From: Nostoc sphaeroides
GTDB lineage: Bacteria; Cyanobacteriota; Cyanobacteriia; Cyanobacteriales; Nostocaceae
Reading direction: 5' to 3'
NCBI RefSeq assembly: GCF_003443655.1
Contig: NZ_CP031941.1
Location: 6,337,001 to 6,401,000, forward strand
DNA length: 64,000 bases
Shown here: positions 51,468-60,556 of the stretch, piece after piece
Layout of the letters: every line of letters begins with the position of its first letter
Numbering within the stretch: the stretch's first letter is position 1
Position numbers and translations under genes: made by a program
The notes under the pieces: generated by a model
Told to the model about the DNA's origin: nothing
The model's input: only the letters and a program-made list of their open reading frames with translations
The model's database searches: none

Positions 51468-54400
51468 ATGCTGAGTGCGATTATTAAATGGGCGATCGCC
51501 CGCCGTTGGTTAGTTATCCTGGGTACAATTGTCGTAACGCTTTGGATATTTCGGACAATTATCCAAATGCCGTTGGATGTTTTGCCCAGCTTTGCACCAC
51601 CCCAAATTGAAATTCAAACTGAAGCACCAGGACTAGCACCAGAAGAAGTTGAATCTCTGGTAACTTTGCCAATTGAAAGTGCGATTAACGGTACTCCAGG
51701 AGTCACAGCAGTACGTTCTTCTAGCGCGTCGGGAGTCTCCGTTGTCAAAGTAATTTTTAACTGGGGAAGCGATATTTATCAAGCTCGCCAATTGGTAACA
51801 GAGCGATTACAACAGAGTTCTAGTAAGCTTCCTGAAGGAGTGGAAACGCCACAAATTTCCCCCACCACTTCCCCCATCGGTACTGTACTGCAATACGCTT
51901 TTACTTCTAAAAATACTCCTTTGATGGAAGTGCGACGCATTGTCGATTGGCAAGTAACAAATCGCCTTTTAGCTGTTCCAGGTGTTAGTCAGGTTATAGC
52001 GTATGGCGGTGATACTCGCCAATATCAAGTATTAATTGACCCAGAGAAGTTACAAGCATTTAATGTCACTTTAGCAGATGTGCAGGAAGCTGTATCTGCT
52101 GCCAATGTTAATGCACCGGGCGGTTATTTAATTACCCGCGATCGCGAAAAATTAATTCGAGGTATTGGACGGATTGAATCTATTGAAGACTTACAGCAGT
52201 CAGTAATAACTGCCCGTAACGGTACACCTGTAAAAATATCCGATGTCGCTGATGTAAAAATTGGTGCAGCTATTAAACGAGGTGATGGCAGTTTTAACGG
52301 TCAAAAGGCAATTATTGTGATGATTAATAAACAGCCTCAAGCCGATACTCCTACTGTTACCCGTGCCATAGAAGCGGCAATGTCGGAAATAAAAGCTGCT
52401 TTACCCAAAGATATTAATATAACTCCTACCTTCCGCCAAGAAAACTATATTGATTCTTCTATTGCCAATGTTAGAGAAGCTTTAATTGAAGGCAGTATTA
52501 TTGTTGCACTTATCCTGATTCCGTTTTTGATGAATTGGCGTAATTTAGCTATTTGTCTAACGGCTCTCCCATTATCCTTACTAATAGGAGTACTATTACT
52601 AAATTTGCTAGGACAAGGTTTAAATACTATGACCTTGGGAGGGTTAGCAGTAGCGATTGGTTCAGCAGTTGATGATGCAATTGTGGATGCTGAAAACGTC
52701 TATCGTAACCTGCGAGAAAATAAATACTCTCCCAATCCGCTCCCAGTTTTAGATATAGTATTTGATGGTTGTCAAGAGGTACGCGATTCAGTATTTGGAG
52801 CCACTATAATTACCATAGTTGTCTTCTCTCCAGTTTTTGCTTTGGCTGGTGTAGAAGGTAGTATTTTTATCCCAATGGGATTAGGCTATATGGCGGCAGT
52901 TATCGCTTCTAGTATTACAGCTTTGACGGTGACTCCGGCATTATGTGCAATCTTATTACCTTACGGTAATTTGCCAGAAACCGAGCCTTGGATAGCAAGA
53001 TTTTTTAAGAAGCTTTATCATCCTCTATTAGGATTTTCTCTGCGGCATTCTGGAATTATTTTAATATTAGCTGCTGCTAGTTTAGTAGCATCTGCTGTGA
53101 TTGCTCCCTCCTTTGGGAGAGTCTTTTTACCAGAATTTCAAGAGCAAACTTTGGTGAATACCCTCACTCTTTATCCTGGTGTATCTTTGGAAGCTACTAA
53201 TGTAGCTGGAGAAGCACTTCAAGACGCGCTGAAGGGAGACTCTAGATTTCCTTATGTACAGTTGCGTTCTGGACGTGCGCCTGGTGATGCAGATGCAGCT
53301 GGGGTGAATTTGGGACATTTGGATATTGAGTTGAGTAAAGCGGCGATGGAAGACAGAGAAGAGAGTATTAAAAAGCTGCGGGAAGAGTTTGCTAAATTAC
53401 CAGGGGTAGCACCAAATATTGGTGGTTTTATCTCTCATCGGATGGATGAGGTTTTGTCTGGTGTGAGAAGTGCGATCGCTATCAAAATCTTTGGTTCAGA
53501 ATTAGAAGAACTCCGCATCATTGGAAGCCAAGTAAATGAAGTAATGAAAACCGTTAATGGGATTGTTGATTTACAACTTGAGCCTCAAGTACCAGTCGAA
53601 CAGATACAAATTAAATTCAACCGTCAAGCTGCTTCTCGATATGGTTTAACAGCAGGAAAACTTTCTAAAATTGTTGAAACCGCTCTCAATGGTAAAGTAG
53701 TTTCCCAAGTTTTGGAGAAACAACAAACTTTTGACTTAGTTGTGTGGTTAAAACCAGATGCACGTCAAAATTTGGATACCATTGGCAATTTATTAGTTGA
53801 TACTTCTGACGGTCAAAAAATTCCCTTATCACAAGTTGCCATAATTAACAATGGTACAGGGCCAAATACGATTAACCGGGAAAATGTTTCCCGCTTGATT
53901 GTTGTTTCTGCTAACGCTAGCGGTAGAGATTTGCGTTCTATTGTCAATGAAATTCGGGACAAAGTTAACCAACAAGTGCATCCTCCCTCTGGTTACTATA
54001 TTCAATATGCAGGGCAATTTGAGGCGCAAGAAAGAGCCACTCAGAATATCTTAATTTCCAGTGCGATCGCCTTTGTCGTCATCACAGTAATTATGTATCT
54101 CTCAGTCAAATCTATTCCTTCTACCATCATGATTATGATTAACTTACCTTTAGCATTGGTGGGAGGAGTATTTTCAGTAGCTTTAACAAACGGCGTTATT
54201 TCTATTGCTTCCTTAGTTGGCTTTATCACTCTCTTTGGAGTTGCCACTCGTAACGGTTTGCTATTAGTAGATAATTACAACACCAAATTTGCTCAAGGGA
54301 TGCCTCTTAAAGAAGTGCTTATTAAAGGCTCAATGGAACGGCTTAACGCTATTTTGATGACAGCTTTTACTTCAGCTTTAGGGTTAGCACCATTAGTAGT

Positions 54401-54587
54401 TAACAGTGGGCCTGGTAAAGAAATTTTGCAACCCCTTTCAATAGTAGTGTTGGGTGGCTTGTTTACCTCTACAGCATTAACCCTATTAGTTATTCCAGCT
54501 TTATATTCTCAGTTTAGGAAGTTTTTGGCTCCTAAAAATACTATATTCTTACAAAATATTGATATTGCCAAAAATCCAGTATTATAA
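51468..54587 (+). CDS. copA: Heavy-metal efflux RND transporter (CusA/CopA type)
   Basis: 1039 residues, typical RND length, 12 membrane helices in two repeats. The first helix (about 14-32) is followed by PLDVLPSFAPPQIEIQTEAPG, standard for HME-RND proteins. The proton-relay helix reads AIGSAVDDAIVDAEN near residue 400, closer to monovalent-cation or cyanobacterial HME groups than to CzcA (DFGxxxDGA). The periplasmic part has NGTPGVTAVRSSSASGVSVV. It would export metal from periplasm or cytosol through a TolC channel with CopB. Together with a DUF305 protein and a two-component system this points to copper, though nickel, cobalt or silver cannot be excluded from sequence. Confidence 0.87.
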   Translation: MLSAIIKWAIARRWLVILGTIVVTLWIFRTIIQMPLDVLPSFAPPQIEIQTEAPGLAPEEVESLVTLPIESAINGTPGVTAVRSSSASGVSVVKVIFNWGSDIYQARQLVTERLQQSSSKLPEGVETPQISPTTSPIGTVLQYAFTSKNTPLMEVRRIVDWQVTNRLLAVPGVSQVIAYGGDTRQYQVLIDPEKLQAFNVTLADVQEAVSAANVNAPGGYLITRDREKLIRGIGRIESIEDLQQSVITARNGTPVKISDVADVKIGAAIKRGDGSFNGQKAIIVMINKQPQADTPTVTRAIEAAMSEIKAALPKDINITPTFRQENYIDSSIANVREALIEGSIIVALILIPFLMNWRNLAICLTALPLSLLIGVLLLNLLGQGLNTMTLGGLAVAIGSAVDDAIVDAENVYRNLRENKYSPNPLPVLDIVFDGCQEVRDSVFGATIITIVVFSPVFALAGVEGSIFIPMGLGYMAAVIASSITALTVTPALCAILLPYGNLPETEPWIARFFKKLYHPLLGFSLRHSGIILILAAASLVASAVIAPSFGRVFLPEFQEQTLVNTLTLYPGVSLEATNVAGEALQDALKGDSRFPYVQLRSGRAPGDADAAGVNLGHLDIELSKAAMEDREESIKKLREEFAKLPGVAPNIGGFISHRMDEVLSGVRSAIAIKIFGSELEELRIIGSQVNEVMKTVNGIVDLQLEPQVPVEQIQIKFNRQAASRYGLTAGKLSKIVETALNGKVVSQVLEKQQTFDLVVWLKPDARQNLDTIGNLLVDTSDGQKIPLSQVAIINNGTGPNTINRENVSRLIVVSANASGRDLRSIVNEIRDKVNQQVHPPSGYYIQYAGQFEAQERATQNILISSAIAFVVITVIMYLSVKSIPSTIMIMINLPLALVGGVFSVALTNGVISIASLVGFITLFGVATRNGLLLVDNYNTKFAQGMPLKEVLIKGSMERLNAILMTAFTSALGLAPLVVNSGPGKEILQPLSIVVLGGLFTSTALTLLVIPALYSQFRKFLAPKNTIFLQNIDIAKNPVL

Positions 54588-54614
54588 TTTGGCTTTTAGA
54601 TTTGTTTATTATTT

Positions 54615-55109
54615 ATGAGTTGGAGTAAATTAATGATTTCACTAAAATCAAGTTTGATTGTTATAGGAAGTGTAGGTCTGCTTTTTTTAGGAGCTTGTAG
54701 TAACAGTAATCAAGTAGCCACTAACGAAAAAAGCCCAGCTATTTCTACCTCAACTCCAGCCTCACCTGCTGCCAAAACATCTAGCCAGCATGGTGAATCT
54801 AAAGGAGGTCAAGTTGTAGAAACAGGAGCTTATCATTTAGAGTTTGTAGCTGAGAAAGAAGCTAATGGAACTCATATAGATTTTTACTTACAAAAAGGGG
54901 ACAATCACGAGGCAATATCTAATGCCAAAGTAAAGGCTCAAGTTCAGACACCTGATGGAAGGCAGAAAACTTTAAACCTAGCTTACGATAAAGAAGGTAA
55001 ACACTATACTGTTTTGCTCCCAGAAAAATCTTCTGGTCAATATCAAGTGAAGATGCTTGTAGATGTTGATGGCAAAAAAGTAGATGGTCGTTTTAGCTTT
55101 AATAAATAA
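54615..55109 (+). CDS. Small lipoprotein of the copper-type operon
   Basis: 164 residues. Lipoprotein signal with LLFLGAC (Cys near 28), then a Ser/Thr/Pro/Ala linker and an Ig-like beta domain (TGAYHLEFVAEKEANGTHID, NAKVKAQVQTPDGRQKTL, GQYQVKMLVDVDGKKVDGRFS). This is the YtkA-like type often coded beside cyanobacterial metal RND pumps, and occupies the place of copC. The stop is one base before the regulator start, so the two are coupled. ATG at 54633 is an alternative start. Metal handling in the periplasm is inferred from context. Confidence 0.75.
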   Translation: MSWSKLMISLKSSLIVIGSVGLLFLGACSNSNQVATNEKSPAISTSTPASPAAKTSSQHGESKGGQVVETGAYHLEFVAEKEANGTHIDFYLQKGDNHEAISNAKVKAQVQTPDGRQKTLNLAYDKEGKHYTVLLPEKSSGQYQVKMLVDVDGKKVDGRFSFNK

Positions 55110-55110
55110 T

Positions 55111-55839
55111 ATGAGAGTGTTACTAGTCGAAGATGAGCCAGATTTGGGTTCGGCAATTAAGCGTACCTTGAACCTGGAAAAGTATATAGTTGACTGGGTT
55201 TTAGATGGTAATGAGGCATGGGATTATCTAGAAAACCAGTGGACGCAGTACACTTTGGCTATTATCGATTGGATGTTGCCAGGATTGTCTGGGTTAGAAC
55301 TCTGTAGTCGGCTACGAACACGACGTAATCCTCTACCAATTTTGATGTTGACAGCCAAAGATCGGATGGAAGATAAAGTTGGTGGGTTGGATGCAGGTGC
55401 TGATGATTATTTAGTGAAGCCCTTTGGTATGGCGGAATTGTTGGCGCGGTTACGTGCTTTGCAGAGGCGATCGCCCCAATTTCAATCCAAGGAGTTAACT
55501 GTTGGCAACCTGACTCTCGATTACAGCAACAGTATGGTTGTCAGTCAGAACCATCAAGGGGATAAACAGATAATTTCTTTAACTAATAAAGAATTCCAAC
55601 TACTGGAGTATTTTATGAAGCATCCGCACCAAATTGTCACAACTGAACAGATTCGCAATCAGCTTTGGGAGGTGAGTGCAGAACCCGTTAGTAATGTGGT
55701 GGCGGCTCAAATACGTTTGCTGCGCCGCAGATTAGCCAGTAGTGGTTGTGGAAACCCCATTGAAACTATGCATGGTGTGGGATATCGTCTCAATCTCACC
55801 GTTGACATCCTCCCCACCGTGAACGGCGGGGATTCCTAA
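55111..55839 (+). CDS. copR: OmpR-family response regulator (CopR-like) with IS-derived C-terminus
   Basis: 242 residues from the ATG at 55111; the GTG-type start at 55084 overlaps the previous gene. Receiver domain (MRVLLVEDEPDLG, phospho-Asp in IDWMLPG, LVKPF) and winged-helix domain (about 130-228, SLTNKEFQLLEYFMKHPHQIV, GVGYRLNL). After RLNLT the last dozen residues (VDILPTVNGGDS) and the stop are encoded by the end of an IS605-type element (55803 onward). The native 3' end is therefore lost, though the DNA-binding fold looks complete. It likely controls the pump and DUF305 genes through TTTCAT direct repeats. Its partner kinase is at 57282, now separated by the insertion and another gene. 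Confidence 0.87.
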   Translation: MRVLLVEDEPDLGSAIKRTLNLEKYIVDWVLDGNEAWDYLENQWTQYTLAIIDWMLPGLSGLELCSRLRTRRNPLPILMLTAKDRMEDKVGGLDAGADDYLVKPFGMAELLARLRALQRRSPQFQSKELTVGNLTLDYSNSMVVSQNHQGDKQIISLTNKEFQLLEYFMKHPHQIVTTEQIRNQLWEVSAEPVSNVVAAQIRLLRRRLASSGCGNPIETMHGVGYRLNLTVDILPTVNGGDS

Positions 55840-55842
55840 GAC
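55803..55842. mobile_element. Terminal end of an IS200/IS605-type element
   Basis: TGACATCCTCCCCACCGT with a 2 nt loop and ACGGCGGGGATTCCTA: a subterminal hairpin of the type found beyond tnpB stops in cyanobacterial IS605 elements. It overlaps the last 12 codons of copR. Confidence 0.75.
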
Positions 55843-56400
55843 TCACGACTTAGGTTTCTGTTTCTTCCCACTAATGGGTTTTCGCAACTGCCCTTCAGAA
55901 ATATTTCTTTCGGGTCTTATGTTCGCTCCACAGACTGAAACTGCGAGTCCCGCAGCCAAAATATTCTTACTTGCGTTGATGTCCCGGTCGTGGTGTGCGC
56001 CACACTCAGGGCAATCCCACTCTCGTACATTTAACGGCAATTTATCAACGATATGTCCACAATTACCACATCGTTTAGAACTCGGAAACCATCGGTCAAT
56101 CTTGACCAGAGTGCGACCATACCATCCGCACTTGTATTCAAGCTGCCTCACCAATTCACCCCAACTAGCATCACTGATAGCAAGAGAGAGTTTCTGGTTC
56201 TTAATCATATTCTTCACAGCCAAATCTTCTACGGCGATGGTTTGGTTTTCTCTCACCAACCGAGTTGTCAACTTGTGAAGGAAATCTTTTCGAGCGTCAC
56301 TAATTTCTTCGTGAACTCTAGCGACCTTTATACGTGCTATAACAATTCTGGCTACCGAATATAATGTACAGTCTTCACGTAAGTGATATTGAGGAAAAAA
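55843..56400 (-). pseudogene. tnpB: 5'-truncated TnpB (IS605 OrfB) fragment
   Basis: About 185 codons remain. The conventional reading starts at 56271, but the same frame is open back to about 56400 and reads ARIKVARVHEEISDARKDFLHKL, typical TnpB before the RuvC centre. Kept parts: the RuvC-II glutamate in TIAVEDLAVKNM, the zinc ribbon CGNCG...CPECG, and RuvC-III Asp in HDRDINASKNIL. The RuvC-I half and the whole left end are missing, so it cannot act as an RNA-guided nuclease. No TnpA is present. The truncated end abuts the SH3 gene start at 56402. Confidence 0.85.
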
Positions 56401-56401
56401 C

Positions 56402-57019
56402 GTGGAATTTCAGAAGTTATTGTCTATTTTTACTTTAGTAAAGATTGCTACGTTCGCTCTGAGTGTACCTGTATTTGCTCAAATCACCCAGATTCCCTCT
56501 AATTCTTCACAGTCGAGTTGTCGTGCAACTAAAGTAGATACTCCAATTTTTAAAGAACCTTCAACATCATCCAATGCTATCAGAATATTGTCGGCACAAA
56601 CAAGAATTACTTTAGCATATATACCAGTTAGTGGAGATAAATTTGTCAGAATTAAATCTCCGAGTTCAGGGTTTATTCAAACTGCTACGCTGAAATTTTG
56701 TCAGACAAATAACAACACTCAAAATCTGTGGAGTAAGCCTATTATTGGCAGTGTATGTCGGCAAATTGTGCAAACTGAAACTCTACGTCGCCAACCAAGT
56801 CTAAAAGGAGATTATATTACAACACTTTATCCAAATGCAATCGTGTTTGTGAACTTGGTTACAGGTAATGTAGTTAAATCATACAAATCTGAAAATTACA
56901 TTTGGGTAGAAATTGACCTTTCCAGAAGTTTCCCTGGAGAGTTATCCGGTAATGGTTGGATAGCCAATACCGACTTAGTAAATACTCCTAGATTCAGTAG
57001 TCTGGCTTATTGTAGTTAG
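56402..57019 (+). CDS. Exported protein with two SH3-like domains
   Basis: 205 residues, GTG start (GAGG 9 nt upstream) at the edge of the IS fragment. Signal peptide (IFTLVKIATFALSVPVFA), then two SH3b-like repeats: about 38-100 (CRATKVDTPIFKEPSTSS..., GFIQTATLKFC) and 118-200 (VCRQIVQTETLRRQPSLKG, GWIANTDLV). Cysteines at the start and end of each unit may form disulfides. Such proteins bind cell wall or other periplasmic ligands. Its place between copR and copS is odd, and it may have arrived with the rearrangement that brought the IS fragment. Confidence 0.75.
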   Translation: MEFQKLLSIFTLVKIATFALSVPVFAQITQIPSNSSQSSCRATKVDTPIFKEPSTSSNAIRILSAQTRITLAYIPVSGDKFVRIKSPSSGFIQTATLKFCQTNNNTQNLWSKPIIGSVCRQIVQTETLRRQPSLKGDYITTLYPNAIVFVNLVTGNVVKSYKSENYIWVEIDLSRSFPGELSGNGWIANTDLVNTPRFSSLAYCS

Positions 57020-57281
57020 TAGGCTATTTCGCTTAATATCTCGACCCAGTATGAGTTTATCCATCCGCTAGGGTCGCGCCTTCGACCACGCAGCAATATC
57101 TTGACTCGACCATTTTTAGGATTTATATAGCGGTTATCGATTGGATGAGAACACCAAAATCCTTGCTGTCAAATCATTCCAGCATTTTTTTTGTATCTCA
57201 CTGAACTGCACACCGCTATAAATTCCATCTAACTGTTTTCCTTGTCAGGCTCAAGCTGCATGGCTATCAACTACGTGGATT

Positions 57282-58673
57282 ATGAATCAAAATAAACTCT
57301 TTAACTTAACGCGGGTACGTTTGGCGCTATGGTATGCGCTTGTCATGGCTGTGATTTTAAGCCTGTGCGGATTCGGCGTATACAAAGCCGTATCCCATGC
57401 TCATTGGGTAGCATTAGACCGAGAATTGGAATCTGTCGCCGGAACGATACACGACAGTATCGAACTGAAACTAAAGCAACCTGGACGCATTGAACCAGTT
57501 GTACAACAGCTTTTACCAAATATTTGTGTACTTGGGGAAAGATGTATTCAACAGCAGTCAAGTTCTAAACGGCATATTCTCAGCGCCATCCATCAAGGCT
57601 ACTACTATGTACGTTTTTTTGATAATTCAGGACGCTTGATTGCGATCGCAGGTTCTCATCCAGAGGGACTTTCTTTAGTCTTTAACAAGGAACTTTGGCA
57701 AACTCTCAAAGACAGCAAAGGCAACCCATACCACCAAATTTCCTTTGTACTGCACACTCAAGAAAATCATGATTGGGGATACATCCAAGTGGGGCGAAGT
57801 CTGGAAGATTTCAACAGTTATCTGGATGCTGTGAAATTAATTTTAGTCGTAGGATTGCCTACAACGATGATTGTGGTTAGTGTTGCTAGCTGGTGGTTAG
57901 CAGGATTAGCAATGCAACCTATTTATCAATCTTATAGACAAATCCAACAATTTACAGCAGATGTCGCACATGAATTGCGAACCCCTTTAGCTGCAACACA
58001 AGCAACGGTGGAATCAGCGTTGTTGATGCCGAAATTGGATGAAATCGAAGCGCGGGACATTCTACAAACTATAAACCGTCAGAATCATCGACTTACTTCT
58101 TTAGTTGTTGATTTACTCCTCTTAGCTCGTCTAGATCGGCAACCCATGCCATTACGACATGAAGTATGTTGCTTAAATGATATTGTCAATGACTTAATAG
58201 AGGAATTTGCAGCGATCGCATTTTCTGCTAAAGTAACGCTGACATCTGCAATCCGAGTCGAGCAACCTCTAAAGATCGTAGGAGATTCTGACCAACTCTA
58301 TCGTCTGGTTTCTAATTTAATTATCAATGCAATTCAATACACGCCACAATCGGGAAAGGTGATTGTTGTCTTAGATCGCAATGAAAATTATGCTGTGATT
58401 CAGGTTCAAGATACAGGTATTGGCATTCCCCACCAGGAACTGACTCGAATTTTTGATCGCTTTTACCGAGTGAATAGCGATCGCTCTCGTAAAACTGGCG
58501 GTTCTGGATTAGGATTAGCGATCGCTAAGGCAATTATTCAGTCACACCAAGGTAGTTTAAATGTGCAGAGCCAATTAGATAAAGGTAGCACTTTTACTAT
58601 TCAATTACCTTTAGATGTCACACCAATTTCCCAGTTTAAATTGCTGTATCGTCGCCAGCCTAAATTTAAATAA
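57282..58673 (+). CDS. copS: Sensor histidine kinase (CopS-like)
   Basis: 463 residues. Membrane helices at about 14-36 and 186-211 enclose a 150-residue periplasmic sensor with two close cysteines (NICVLGERC). A short HAMP-like linker leads to the HisKA box FTADVAHELRTPL (His near 230). The ATPase part has an N box (LVSNLIINAIQYTP), VQDTGIGIP and GGSGLGLAIAK. It would phosphorylate the CopR-like regulator. The 262 bp before it hold no TTTCAT repeat that I can see, so its own promoter is unclear. Symbol by analogy and context. Confidence 0.82.
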   Translation: MNQNKLFNLTRVRLALWYALVMAVILSLCGFGVYKAVSHAHWVALDRELESVAGTIHDSIELKLKQPGRIEPVVQQLLPNICVLGERCIQQQSSSKRHILSAIHQGYYYVRFFDNSGRLIAIAGSHPEGLSLVFNKELWQTLKDSKGNPYHQISFVLHTQENHDWGYIQVGRSLEDFNSYLDAVKLILVVGLPTTMIVVSVASWWLAGLAMQPIYQSYRQIQQFTADVAHELRTPLAATQATVESALLMPKLDEIEARDILQTINRQNHRLTSLVVDLLLLARLDRQPMPLRHEVCCLNDIVNDLIEEFAAIAFSAKVTLTSAIRVEQPLKIVGDSDQLYRLVSNLIINAIQYTPQSGKVIVVLDRNENYAVIQVQDTGIGIPHQELTRIFDRFYRVNSDRSRKTGGSGLGLAIAKAIIQSHQGSLNVQSQLDKGSTFTIQLPLDVTPISQFKLLYRRQPKFK

Positions 58674-58680
58674 AATTTTC

Positions 58681-59414
58681 TTACCAAACTTTACTCATAT
58701 TTAAAATAAACCCAGGCAATACCAACTCGCCGCTTACACTATCAGGATTATCTAAACATTCTTCTGGCAATCCAGGACGATAAATATAAACTTTACGCAG
58801 CTTACGGTCAATTAACCAGCCTAACTGTATTCCTGGTTCATTCATATATTCCTCCATTTTTTCCTTCAAAGTCTGGAGGTTGTCACTAGGAGATTTGAGT
58901 TCGACTACAAAATCTGGACAAATGGGAGCAAACTTTCGCTGTTGTTCTGGAGATAGAGCATTCCACCGTTCTAGTTTAATCCAGGAAGCGTCAGGCGATC
59001 GCTCTGCACCTGTTGATAACTTAAATCCGGTACTAGAGCTAAAAGTTATACCTGTACCGTCTTGTTCCGACCACACCCAATACTGCTCGGTTAAGGAATT
59101 TCTTGGTTGAGGCAAGCTGTTCAATAGCTGGGGGAGAAATGGAGGCTGGCGTTGAGTTTTTGCCTCCCCTGCCTCAAGAGCTTCCCCTGCCTCCCCTGCT
59201 TATCCGAGCAGTATTGCGACCACACCCATAGCTGTCCTGAGATATTACCTGCTCGGTTTCCTGTCTCTGAACCAGTAGGAGGCATAATTAGCAATTCTCC
59301 GAATTTATTTCGCTCAATGCGTAAATCACGATTCACCTGACAGAACTCAAAAAATTGTTCGTCTGTCATTTGCATTGATGACGGAATTTGTAAAAGCAAA
59401 GGGGATGAAAACAT
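58681..59414 (-). pseudogene. Uma2-family (DUF820) endonuclease gene disrupted by a MITE
   Basis: The 5' part (59414-59229) reads MTDEQFFEFCQVNRDLRIER and GELLIMPPTGSETGNRAGNI, the 3' part reads SPDASWIKLERWNALSPEQQR, PDFVVELKSPSD and GIQLGWLIDRKLRKVYIYR. These are the two halves of a Uma2/PD-(D/E)XK-like fold with the usual E, D and ELK residues. Between them lie 149 extra bases (137 bp element plus a 12 bp duplication) that shift the frame. Deleting them restores LWVWSEQDGTGITFS and a protein of about 194 residues, the family norm. As it stands two short frames overlap at TTGA (59121-59124). Uma2 genes are numerous in Nostoc and poorly understood. Confidence 0.88.
59080..59216. mobile_element. 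137 bp MITE inside the Uma2 gene, with 12 bp target duplication
   Basis: Ends ATACTGCTCGG and CCGAGCAGTAT are perfect inverted repeats. CGACCACACCCA flanks both sides (59068-59079 and 59217-59228). The interior is CCTCCCCTGCCTC-rich. An end of the same family lies at 5907-5918. Confidence 0.85.
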
Positions 59415-59464
59415 CGAGATTTCCTCCAGGTTATGATGCCTAGCTCACTGACTATATTCTCACG

Positions 59465-59511
59465 CAAAAAAGCAAAGACGCTAAGTTATATCTTTGCGTC
59501 TTTGCTTTTTT
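59465..59511. terminator. Bidirectional terminator
   Basis: AAAAAAGCAAAGACGC pairs with GCGTCTTTGCTTTTTT around a 13-14 nt loop, A-rich and T-rich on the outside. It lies just after the peroxiredoxin stop codon. Confidence 0.8.
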
Positions 59512-59531
59512 ATCTGAAATCATTTTCAGAT

Positions 59532-60170
59532 TTACTTATTAGGCTGAGGAGTTATCCGCAGATAGGGTTTGATTTCCTCGTAACCTTTGGGGAATTTTTC
59601 TTTGAGTACTTCTGGATCTTTCAGTGAGGGGACAATTACAACATCCTCTCCATCTTTCCAATCAGCTGGTGTCGCCACGCTGTAATTATCAGTCAATTGC
59701 AGAGAATCAATCACCCGCAAAATTTCATCAAAGTTACGTCCCGTGCTGGGAGGATAGGTGAAACTTAGGCGGAGTTTTTTATTAGGATCAATCACGAACA
59801 CCGATCGCACTGTCACAGTCGCATTAGCATTGGGGTGGATCATGTCGTAAAGCTCAGAAACCTTGCGATCGCCATCTGCCAAAATTGGGTAGTTGAGAGT
59901 GGTGCTTTGAGTTTCTTCAATGTCTCCCACCCAGCCTTTGTGAGATTCTACATCATCAACGCTGAGTGCGATCGCTTTGACATTGCGCTTGTCAAATTCT
60001 GGTTTTAGCTTGGCAACTGTGCCAAGTTCTGTTGTGCAAACAGGTGTAAAATCAGCAGGGTGAGAAAACAGCACAACCCAGCTGTCACCTGCCCATTCGT
60101 AAAAATCAATGTCGCCGTGTGTTGAGGCTTGCGTAAAATTGGGTACTGTGTCACCTAGACGGAGAGCCAT
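59532..60170 (-). CDS. 1-Cys peroxiredoxin (Prx6 type)
   Basis: 212 residues, normal length. The peroxidatic cysteine is in HPADFTPVCTTELG (about residue 46), with the supporting Arg in TVRSVFVIDP and the Prx6-type C-terminal arm (PADWKDGEDVVIVPSL). It reduces H2O2 and alkyl hydroperoxides in the cytosol; 1-Cys enzymes use an external thiol. It is a single gene with a strong terminator. Confidence 0.92.
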   Translation of the reverse strand: MALRLGDTVPNFTQASTHGDIDFYEWAGDSWVVLFSHPADFTPVCTTELGTVAKLKPEFDKRNVKAIALSVDDVESHKGWVGDIEETQSTTLNYPILADGDRKVSELYDMIHPNANATVTVRSVFVIDPNKKLRLSFTYPPSTGRNFDEILRVIDSLQLTDNYSVATPADWKDGEDVVIVPSLKDPEVLKEKFPKGYEEIKPYLRITPQPNK

Positions 60171-60556
60171 GAGAGATTCCCTGTAGTTAGAAGATCATAC
60201 GTATTATACTTTGCCATCATGACATAAAACCCCTATTCCCCAATCGGAGTTTAGCGGTTTGAAACAAAATTTTAGGTTGTCAGTACTCTCGGATATAAGT
60301 AAGTAAGTCGGTGAGAATAATTCAAACTATATTAATTAATGTAAAAAATTTGGGAATTAGTTTGTAGTAAGGGCTTTAGCCCTCAAAGTAGGGCTAAAGC
60401 CCTCACTAGAAACATGCAAATTATTTACGCCGTCCTACTTATGCGGGAGGTAAAAATTAGTAAAAAAGACTAAATATCAGGTATTGAAAATCGCATATTA
60501 GATATTTATAAAACTTTTTTCCTTCCCCATTCCCCATTCCCCAGCCCCTTTTACTA
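60171..60556. other. Divergent spacer with a hairpin repeat
   Basis: 386 bp. The only clear structure is AGTAAGGGCTTTAGCCCT...AGGGCTAAAGCCCTCACT at about 60367-60407, a palindrome of palindromes common in Nostoc. The peroxiredoxin promoter should lie within 60171-60260. Confidence 0.6.

Noticed and set aside
55843-56400. TnpB considered as an active RNA-guided nuclease
   Set aside because: The RuvC-I aspartate half is missing and only one element end is present.
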